This document shows, piece after piece, positions 1-4,677 of a stretch of DNA of 10,494 nt. The stretch covers positions 1 through 10,494 of the forward strand of contig JAHZEE010000043.1 in NCBI GenBank assembly GCA_019421975.1, in the 5' to 3' direction. A model generated the notes under the pieces. The model was not told the DNA's origin. It worked only from the letters and a program-made list of their open reading frames with translations, and made no database searches. This DNA comes from Clostridiales bacterium. Lineage in GTDB: Bacteria; Bacillota; Clostridia; Oscillospirales; Oscillospiraceae. A program made the position numbers and the translations under genes. Within the stretch, counting starts at the first letter, position 1; every line of letters starts with the position of its first letter.

Positions 1-756
1 GTTCTGCACCACATATTTTCCGCCGCTGACCTCCAGCTCGACGCCCGTGATGTATCCGCAGGCGTCGGAGGCCAGAAAGACAATGGGCTTTGCCATGTCC
101 TCCGGCGTGCCCAGCCGGTGCAGGGCCACATTCTGCACATAGTGCGCCTCGTTGCGCCGGATGTCCTCCGCCGCCATCTCTGTGACGATCATGCCGGGGA
201 TGAAGCCCACCACCCGGATCCCATAGGGCGCCAGGTTGGCTGCAAAGGTGCGGGTCATACTGTTGACCGCCGCCTTGGTCGCGGCGTAGATGGCGCCGCT
301 GGCGTGGGGAATTTTGGAGGCGTAGGAGGAGGCGTTGATGATGACGCCGCCGCGGCCCTGCTCCATCATGATCCGGCCCGCAATCCGGCAGCCCTCGTAG
401 ACGCTGCGCTGGTTGGTGCGGGTGATGGTCTCGTAGTCCTCCTCGGTGAACGCCATCACCGGCTTGCTGATGGCAATGCCGGCGTTGTTGACCCAGACAT
501 CAATGCCGCCGTATTCGCCGGCAATCTGATCTGCCACGGCCTGCATGGCCTGCGTATCGCACACATCGAGCTGCCGGACGGCCACCTCCAGTCCCTCTGC
601 CCGAAACGCCTGCTGCGTCTGCTCCAGCACCGGCACGCGGCGGCCGCAGATCACAACCCGCGCGCCCTCCTGGGCAAACGCCCGGGCGGTCGCCTTTCCA
701 ATGCCGGTGCCGCCGCCTGTGATGACGACGACCTTTTTCTGAAGATGCAGATCCAT
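1..756 (-). CDS. SDR-family NAD(P)-dependent oxidoreductase, 3' end cut by the window edge
   Basis: Short-chain dehydrogenase/reductase of the classical FabG-like type, which moves hydride between NAD(P)(H) and a carbonyl or alcohol in the cytoplasm; the substrate cannot be read from sequence. The 252 visible codons hold the cofactor motif TGGGTGIG (residues 13-20), NNAG (90-93), the helix-4 Asn (N115), and the catalytic Ser144, Tyr157 and Lys161 (YAATK). Near the edge is the usual C-terminal pattern GYITGVELEVSGG, so only a few residues are probably missing. I chose the ATG at 754-756 because the AAAGGGGA ribosome site lies about 7 nt upstream; the ATG two codons earlier would abut that site. 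The TIGR04255 gene ends 27 bp upstream on the same strand, so the two are probably one operon driven from near 1594-1621. Confidence 0.93.
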   Translation of the reverse strand, partial: MDLHLQKKVVVITGGGTGIGKATARAFAQEGARVVICGRRVPVLEQTQQAFRAEGLEVAVRQLDVCDTQAMQAVADQIAGEYGGIDVWVNNAGIAISKPVMAFTEEDYETITRTNQRSVYEGCRIAGRIMMEQGRGGVIINASSYASKIPHASGAIYAATKAAVNSMTRTFAANLAPYGIRVVGFIPGMIVTEMAAEDIRRNEAHYVQNVALHRLGTPEDMAKPIVFLASDACGYITGVELEVSGGKYVVQN

Positions 757-783
757 TTCCATTCCCCTTTCTATTCGGCCGGT

Positions 784-1578
784 CTATTCGACCGGTTCCA
801 TCGCCTCATGCAGCCGGGGCAAAATCGCGCCGCGGAAGACGGAGGTGCTGTTGTTGTGCAGCGTGCTGAGGGCGCCTGCAATCTGGACCCCCGTCATCTG
901 GCCGGTCATGGACAGGTCCAGATCCAGGATAAACCGCGTCTGCTTTTCCGTCTGGTTGTTCCGGCGCAGATGGCCCGGCCCGGCGTGCAGCTTCAACTGA
1001 CAGCCGTGGGGCAGCGCCATCTCCACATCGGCCGCATTCTTGGACACCGCCGCCTCCGGCACATCCTCCTCCGCCAAGACCCCCAGATAGGCCGGCGCAA
1101 TCAGCTCCCGCCAGGGCATATCGGGCAGGCCCAGCTCGTCTTTGGAAAAGGCGTTGATGTAGCGCAGCCCGATCCGCTCAAAATAAAACGGCTTGTAGCA
1201 CGGGATAAACGCCGCCAGGATCCGGTCCAGCCGGGCGGCGAAGTCCTCCCAGCCGTGGTAGTCCCTTGTGGACAGGGCGATAAAGCGGTTGGTGAGGTTC
1301 ACCCGCCAGCTGCCGTTGTCCGAGACAAAGCAGTAGTTGACGACGGGCGGCTGCTGTTCCAGCGCCGGGTGGTCCGTCCCCAGCCCCGTCACCTTGGGCG
1401 CCGGGCGCTCGGTCTGCGCCGTATACCGGGGGTACTCCATCCGGATGGCGTCCTGGAACGCCGCCGGTTCGGAGGCCGTGATGGCCAGGATCGTCGGAAA
1501 GCGCAGCTGGCAGACCACATCCATCAGCTGGCTGCTGCGATATTTACACCGTTCTTCATTGGATAACAATCGGCACAC
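784..1578 (-). CDS. TIGR04255 family protein
   Basis: Matches the sporadically distributed TIGR04255 family in its N-terminal signature (MDVVCQLRFP, residues 19-28, then a pattern like FQDAIRMEYPRY) and in overall length (264 residues). No enzymatic role is established for the family, and I see no signal peptide or membrane segment. The middle and C-terminal half has the alternating hydrophobic strands typical of the group (for example FILDLDLSM). The start is uncertain: GTG at 1578 has AGAAAGG only 2 nt before it, while an in-frame TTG at 1567-1569 is 11 nt from the same site. The predicted transcript start near 1587 leaves a very short leader in either case. It is first in a probable operon with the reductase, an odd pairing with no obvious functional logic. 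Confidence 0.82.
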   Translation of the reverse strand: MCRLLSNEERCKYRSSQLMDVVCQLRFPTILAITASEPAAFQDAIRMEYPRYTAQTERPAPKVTGLGTDHPALEQQPPVVNYCFVSDNGSWRVNLTNRFIALSTRDYHGWEDFAARLDRILAAFIPCYKPFYFERIGLRYINAFSKDELGLPDMPWRELIAPAYLGVLAEEDVPEAAVSKNAADVEMALPHGCQLKLHAGPGHLRRNNQTEKQTRFILDLDLSMTGQMTGVQIAGALSTLHNNSTSVFRGAILPRLHEAMEPVE

Positions 1579-1593
1579 ATCCTTTCTGTGTCT

Positions 1594-1621
1594 ATTTTAG
1601 CATAGCTTGTCCACTTGTCAA
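1594..1621 (-). promoter_or_regulatory. Sigma-A-type promoter for the TIGR04255/SDR operon
   Basis: On the minus strand a perfect -35 box TTGACA (1616-1621) is followed after 16 nt by TAAAAT (1594-1599) with a TGC extended -10. Predicted transcription start is around 1587, just upstream of the 784-1578 gene. It lies back to back with the plus-strand promoter, the two -35 boxes being 16 bp apart. Confidence 0.75.
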
Positions 1622-1637
1622 ATCATTCCTTCCCCAA

Positions 1638-1666
1638 TTGCGCCGGACGGGCGGATGTGGTAGAAT
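1638..1666 (+). promoter_or_regulatory. Sigma-A-type promoter for the FAH-family gene
   Basis: TTGCGC (1638-1643), a 17-nt spacer, then TAGAAT (1661-1666) preceded by TGG (extended -10). The start codon of the FAH-family gene lies 31 nt downstream of the -10 box, giving a normal short leader with an AGGAGG ribosome site at 1685-1690. Confidence 0.65.
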
Positions 1667-1697
1667 CAATGTAACTTTGAACATAGGAGGTTTCACA

Positions 1698-2537
1698 ATG
1701 AAGCTCTGTCAATTTAAGACCCTGGAAGCCCCCCATCTGGCCGTCATGACCGACGAGGGAATCAGGGATGTCAATATTGCGGGGTACCGCGGCGATCTGG
1801 AGGATCTCATCCACGGCGGCGAGGCCCAGATGCAGAGTCTCCAGCAGGCGCTGACCCACGCGCCCGTGGTGCTCTCCCCCGTGGAGATGGACCGGCTGGG
1901 CTACCCGCAGAAGATTCTGTGCGTCGGGCTGAACTACCGCTCCCACGCCGCCGAGACGGAAAAGGAGGCGCCGAAGCAGCCGATTTTGTTCAGTAAATTC
2001 ACCAATGCGCTGAGCGCCAGCGGCATGCCAATCGAGCTTCCGCCTGTTCTGAAGCAGTATGACTACGAGGCAGAGCTGGTCATCGTCATGGGCAAGCCCT
2101 GTTATCAGGTCACCGAGGACGAGGCGCTCGACTATGTCTTTGGCTACACCTGCGGCAACGATCTGAGCGCGCGGGACGGCCAGTTTATCTCCGGCCAGTG
2201 GCTCATCGGCAAGACGCTGCCCGGCTTTGCGCCGGCGGGGCCTTTTATCGTGACGGCAGATGAATTTGACCCCAACGAGCCGCACCGGATCACCTGCCGC
2301 CGCAACGGCCAGCTGGTCCAGGACAGCAACACCAGCCATATGATCTTCAGCTGTGCAAAAATCATCAGCTACGCCTCGCAGTTTATGCGCCTGGTGCCGG
2401 GCGATCTGATCTTCACGGGCACGCCAGAGGGCGTCATTCTCGGCAAGCCGGAGCCGGAGCGGAACTGGCTGGTGCCGGGCGACACGCTGGAGGTCACCAT
2501 CGAGGGAATCGGCACGCTGACCAACCGGCTGGTATAA
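1698..2537 (+). CDS. Fumarylacetoacetate hydrolase (FAH) family protein
   Basis: Cytoplasmic metal-dependent hydrolase or decarboxylase/isomerase of the FAH superfamily; relatives act on acylpyruvates, 2-hydroxyhepta-2,4-dienedioate or 2,4-diketo-3-deoxy sugar acids, and the substrate here is not determinable. The 279-residue product has a small N-terminal domain and then the catalytic fold from about residue 70 (KILCVGLNYRSHAAE). H83 and E86 fit the HxxE dyad. E124 and E126 in YEAELVIVMGK and D155 in GNDLSARD fit the Mg/Mn ligands. K172 and GTPEGV (241-246) are also typical. I chose ATG 1698 over an in-frame TTG at 1638 because AGGAGG is 7 nt upstream and the longer version would start inside the promoter. 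A ferredoxin gene follows 85 bp downstream; no partner metabolic genes are visible on this strand. Confidence 0.93.
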   Translation: MKLCQFKTLEAPHLAVMTDEGIRDVNIAGYRGDLEDLIHGGEAQMQSLQQALTHAPVVLSPVEMDRLGYPQKILCVGLNYRSHAAETEKEAPKQPILFSKFTNALSASGMPIELPPVLKQYDYEAELVIVMGKPCYQVTEDEALDYVFGYTCGNDLSARDGQFISGQWLIGKTLPGFAPAGPFIVTADEFDPNEPHRITCRRNGQLVQDSNTSHMIFSCAKIISYASQFMRLVPGDLIFTGTPEGVILGKPEPERNWLVPGDTLEVTIEGIGTLTNRLV

Positions 2538-2563
2538 CTCAAATTGCGCATAAAATTGCTCCA

Positions 2564-2595
2564 ACTGCAAACAACTAATGGCACTGCAACTGCAA
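2564..2595 (+). repeat. Three ACTGCAA repeats upstream of the ferredoxin gene
   Basis: ACTGCAA occurs at 2564-2570, 2583-2589 and 2589-2595, the last two sharing one base. They lie in the 85-bp spacer between the FAH-family stop and the ferredoxin start. They could be an operator or simply low-complexity sequence. I see no convincing promoter here, so the ferredoxin may be read through from the FAH-family gene. Confidence 0.4.
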
Positions 2596-2622
2596 TCAGA
2601 AAATGCGAAAGGAGCAATTGAC

Positions 2623-2811
2623 ATGGAAGTATATGTAAATGGCAACTGCATTGGCTGCGGGCTCTGCCCCAATATCTGCCCCGGTGTGTTCTATATGACA
2701 GAGGAGAATGTGGCCCAGGCCAACGAGCCCATCCCGGAGGAGGCGGAGGCGCAGGTCCACGAGGCCCGCGACAGCTGTCCCACCGACGCCATTGTCATCG
2801 AGGACAATTGA
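2623..2811 (+). CDS. Ferredoxin, single [4Fe-4S] type
   Basis: A 62-residue acidic electron carrier. Cys9, Cys12 and Cys15 (CIGCGLC) with Cys52 in the C-terminal CPTDAI motif form the usual four-cysteine set for one [4Fe-4S] cluster. Cys19, just before Pro20, is a fifth cysteine; in single-cluster ferredoxins this position is often half of a disulfide, but I see no second partner cysteine. The length fits clostridial and Thermotoga-type monocluster ferredoxins. I chose ATG 2623 because AAAGGAG (2608-2614) is 8 nt upstream; an in-frame ATG at 2578 would add 15 residues across the repeat region and lacks a good ribosome site. It probably shares a transcript with the FAH-family gene and is closed by the strong hairpin at 2818-2855. 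The redox partner is unknown. Confidence 0.93.
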   Translation: MEVYVNGNCIGCGLCPNICPGVFYMTEENVAQANEPIPEEAEAQVHEARDSCPTDAIVIEDN

Positions 2812-2817
2812 AGGTTC

Positions 2818-2855
2818 AAACGGGCGTGTACCGCAGTGCGGTACACGCCCGTTTT
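2818..2855 (+). terminator. Rho-independent terminator after the ferredoxin gene
   Basis: A perfect 17-bp stem (2818-2834 pairing with 2838-2854, GC-rich core CGGGCGTGTACCGC, loop AGT) ends in TTTT, 7 nt after the ferredoxin stop. On the minus strand the hairpin is followed by TTT only, so it may also weakly stop convergent transcription from the toxin side. Confidence 0.92.
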
Positions 2856-2907
2856 GTCGCCTGGGGACGCTGTTTCGCGGGATGTCTGACTTCCAGCTTC
2901 TGCTGTC

Positions 2908-2955
2908 CCACCTCTCCGTCATGGCTCCGCCATGCCACCTCCCCTCCAGGGGAGG
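2908..2955 (-). repeat. Palindromic repeat element, intergenic copy
   Basis: Read on the minus strand, the element has an 8-bp hairpin CCTCCCCT/AGGGGAGG, a second 6-bp hairpin CATGGC/GCCATG, and the tail GGAGAGGTG. The same layout occurs at 9534-9580 with the stem changed on both sides to CACGGC/GCCGTG, and in variant form at 3981-4024 and 5326-5369. It lies in the 211-bp spacer between the convergent ferredoxin and immunity genes. I see nothing else in that spacer apart from the terminator. Confidence 0.8.
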
Positions 2956-3022
2956 CTTTCGCTGCACTCCAAAGTGCCAGTGCCTAACATGGCTGGATAA
3001 CTTGTCAGGGGCAGGTGAAATA

Positions 3023-3313
3023 TTAACATTCCCAAATCGTTGTCCCATCTTTCAATCTTACACTTGTTGGTTTATTGCATTTAGATATTTCAATTAATTG
3101 TCCTTGTTTCAGGTCTATATCTTCTGAGTTTTGAACAACGCTCTCTATCTGAAATGCACAGGCAAAATACTCTTCACTATCCTCATCTAAATCATTATTT
3201 GCTTCATAGATAGTATCTATAAAGCCTTCAACAATCAGTTTTCCAAATCGCCATGACACAATTAAAAAGGTCCCATTGGGGTACCGGCTAATAGCCTTCA
3301 TCATTTCATCCAT
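3023..3313 (-). CDS. Putative immunity protein for the Ntox50 toxin
   Basis: A 96-residue acidic protein (about 18 Asp/Glu against 9 Lys/Arg) with mixed strand-like segments (FLIVSWRFGKLIVEGFIDTIYE, then an acidic loop DLDEDSEE) and no signal or membrane segment. The inferred role is to bind and neutralise the Ntox50 domain encoded immediately upstream. The toxin stop (TAG, 3323-3325) abuts the GTG at 3320-3322, and I prefer ATG 3311-3313 because AGGTG lies 6 nt upstream of it. Such tight spacing is typical of toxin-immunity pairs. Base composition is AT-rich like the toxin and unlike the flanks. I do not recognise a named immunity family with confidence, though the layout resembles small proteins I recall next to Ntox50 genes. 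If the toxin is silent, this gene may be expressed for protection alone. Confidence 0.72.
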   Translation of the reverse strand: MDEMMKAISRYPNGTFLIVSWRFGKLIVEGFIDTIYEANNDLDEDSEEYFACAFQIESVVQNSEDIDLKQGQLIEISKCNKPTSVRLKDGTTIWEC

Positions 3314-3740
3314 CAACAACACCTACGGATTTGGTCTAGCTGGAACAATATGCGCTCCCTTACTTCCATAATGAATAATTCCCATTGTTGTATCGGTTGC
3401 TTGACCAGTAATTGGGTCAACATATTGTCCTATTACTTCTCCAAAATCCACCCTTTCTTTATTATTTCCAATCATGCTCCCGGTTCCAGCTTTTCGGTCA
3501 AGCAGTTTTTGAATGTCATCTAAAGTTCCTCTCATAGGACTTTTAGTACATCCACTAGCGATCAGATTTTCATATTCATTGGTTCCTGGAATGTGTTTTT
3601 TTTTGCCTGCCCTCATTAACTTTTATTCTTTTATTAACAATACTTTTTCCATCAGTCATCGGTCCGTCAGACGGGTCATTTCCACGATAGGCGGCTTTAT
3701 GTACGCCGTCGACAGGCGCTGTCCCGGTCTGGGGTCCCTG

Positions 3741-4059
3741 CGCGTATTGACTGCCGGCCCACACCAGGCCGCTCTCGCTCTGTGGGTCTACCAGCACCTG
3801 CTCCGGCGGTAATCCCGATGCGCTGTTTTCCCTTTCATTATACGCCGCTGCCAAACGCCTGTCCATCCCGTTTTTTCCGGTTTTTCCCTGCGCCATATCC
3901 CCATCCGCAAACGCACTGCCGGCCCATACCAGCCCGCTTTCACTCCGCGGATCCACCACTGCCGCTTCCGTCCGCCCCTGGCTCCCCTTGAGGGGAGCTG
4001 TCAGCGACAGCTGACTGAGAGGTGCCTGCCCTGCCTGCTTTTGCAGCGTCGCCGGATCC
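3741..4059 (-). repeat. 319-bp direct repeat, cassette copy
   Basis: Aligns without gaps to 5086-5404 (offset 1345 bp) with five mismatches by eye, about 98% identity. It encodes the palindrome-derived segment and two DPxSESGL linkers. Outside both ends the two sequences diverge abruptly. On the coding strand the downstream end falls three to four residues after the second linker, exactly where the two toxin tips begin to differ. Confidence 0.95.
3981..4024 (+). repeat. Palindromic repeat element in the displaced cassette
   Basis: GCTCCCCT-TG-AGGGGAGC (3981-3998) is followed by AGCTGTC-AGC-GACAGCT (3996-4012) and the tail GAGAGGTG. It is identical, by eye, to the copy at 5326-5369 and is read in frame on the minus strand as LSQLSLTAPLKGS. 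It belongs to the same family as 2908-2955 and 9534-9580 but with a different second stem. Confidence 0.8.
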
Positions 4060-4099
4060 TGCTCTTCCTCCCCGTCCCGGGCCAGCTTATTGGTTCCCC

Positions 4100-4163
4100 T
4101 CAATCATTGTATCCGCGGCCGGGTGCCTCCACCGCGGAAGAAAACGGCACGCCATAAAAACAG
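4100..4163 (-). pseudogene. Remnant of a MuF C-terminal-like module
   Basis: A short minus-strand frame reads YGVPFSSAVEA and stops at TGA 4100-4102. It matches GVPFSSVVEAFRP at residues 537-549 of the large protein; 4125-4155 and 8837-8867 share 27 of 31 bases. It lies just upstream of the displaced cassette but in another frame, so it looks like a scar of an older module rearrangement. Confidence 0.55.
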
Positions 4164-4406
4164 GCTTTGTGGGATTTGTTTAATCAGGTTTTCTCATACT
4201 TTAGAATCTTTTTTGCATAAAAAACCAGCAGCCAAATTTAACTTGGCTGCTGGTTTACGCTTATGCTTTTGTTCACGACTGTTTCAATCCGCCACTTTTT
4301 CTCCCACAACTGGAGGTCGGGAGAAAGTGTACAGGTTATAGCTGGATGGCTCTGCGCCACCCAGAACGGAGGATATCACCCGAAAAAGCTAAGCGAATCT
4401 CTACTG
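4104..4406. other. Gap between the two toxin-immunity units
   Basis: About 300 bp without a credible gene. From right to left it holds the end of the main operon, an imperfect inverted repeat CACTTTTTCTCCC/GGGAGAAAGTG (4293-4329), the terminator at 4220-4256, and the module remnant next to the cassette. Plus-strand frames through it have no ribosome sites or recognisable products. I see no convincing minus-strand promoter for the displaced cassette. Confidence 0.6.
4218..4256 (-). terminator. Rho-independent terminator of the main toxin-immunity operon
   Basis: A 14-bp stem AAACCAGCAGCCAA (4222-4235) pairs with TTGGCTGCTGGTTT (4243-4256) across a 7-nt loop. On the minus strand it runs into TTTTTTATG, so it works in that direction, about 150 bp after the immunity gene stop. 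It separates the main operon from the displaced cassette. Confidence 0.85.
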
Positions 4407-4670
4407 TCAATACAAAAAACAAGACAGAAGTTTATCCTTATTTTTTATATTTACATTTAAACTCTCTAACCATTCAAATGACTCATGCAACTGTTTTTCC
4501 AAAAGCTCTTTTTTCTCTTTTTTAATATAATCTGTATCAAATTCGCTATTTACAATTTCTTTAATAAATTTAAAGCATTGAACCTCTACATCATCAAAAA
4601 ACATTCCATCAAAGATGTCAATTAAATCCTCTAATTCTTGATACTGTTGTTCATCCATTACTATTTTCAT
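4407..4670 (-). CDS. Small acidic protein, putative immunity protein for the large protein's C-terminal domain
   Basis: An 87-residue, strongly acidic protein (about 21 Asp/Glu, 11 Lys, no Arg), mainly predicted helical, with a charged middle (YIKKEKKELLEKQLHESFEWLESL) and no signal peptide or membrane segment. The inferred role is to neutralise the candidate toxin at the end of the large protein. I chose ATG 4668-4670 because GTGAGGT overlaps the toxin's TGA stop and sits about 5 nt upstream, so the two are probably translationally coupled; an in-frame ATG at 4692-4694 lies inside the toxin gene and lacks a site. The gene is AT-rich like the last 100 or so codons of the toxin gene, consistent with the pair arriving together. 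No family was recognised, and the immunity function rests on position, size and charge. Confidence 0.72.
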   Translation of the reverse strand: MKIVMDEQQYQELEDLIDIFDGMFFDDVEVQCFKFIKEIVNSEFDTDYIKKEKKELLEKQLHESFEWLESLNVNIKNKDKLLSCFLY

Positions 4671-4677
4671 ACTTACC

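Larger units (their letters stand above)
3323..4103 (-). pseudogene. Displaced toxin cassette: duplicated linker region plus Ntox50 toxin domain, frameshifted
   Basis: Two overlapping minus-strand frames form one ancestral reading frame. The first (4103-3576) encodes a near copy of residues 1691-1797 of the large protein, with the palindrome-derived LSQLSLTAPLKGS, DPRSESGLVWAGS and DPQSESGLVWAGS, and then a new segment ending GRQKK. The second (3616-3323) encodes the polymorphic toxin type 50 (Ntox50, Pfam Bacterial toxin 50, a predicted RNase): KHIPGTNEY, LLDRKAGTG, ERVDFGEVIG, and the terminal HYGSKGAHIVPARP. They join at a run of nine A (3596-3604). With eight A the frame would read GRQKKHIPGTNEY, the usual Ntox50 entry, giving about 259 residues. 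The only start for the first frame is a TTG at 4103 without a ribosome site, directly preceded by an in-frame stop. The ATG at 3616 also lacks a good site. It is probably silent unless recombined or slipped. Confidence 0.82.

Noticed and set aside
118..1566. Long plus-strand frame of 482 codons across the reductase and TIGR04255 genes
   Set aside because: It runs antisense to two clear genes, has no family resemblance, and is rich in His/Arg/Gly as expected for a mirror of GC-rich coding DNA.
2578..2622. Earlier ATG start for the ferredoxin
   Set aside because: It would add 15 residues over the ACTGCAA repeats without a good ribosome site, whereas ATG 2623 has AAAGGAG at correct spacing.
1623..2672. 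Minus-strand frame of 349 codons opposite the FAH-family gene
   Set aside because: It is antisense to a well-supported gene with conserved catalytic residues and covers that gene's promoter; no recognisable product.
2856..3022. Possible attachment site or integration border between the host genes and the toxin locus
   Set aside because: There is no tRNA gene, integrase or matching direct repeat in the window; only the palindromic element is visible there.
4280..4292. GGATTGAAAC on the minus strand, resembling the end of a CRISPR repeat
   Set aside because: Only one copy is present and there is no regular repeat-spacer pattern nearby.
4263..4460. Plus-strand frame of 65 codons between the two toxin units
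   Set aside because: It overlaps the 3' end of the immunity gene, lacks a ribosome site, and its product resembles nothing I know.
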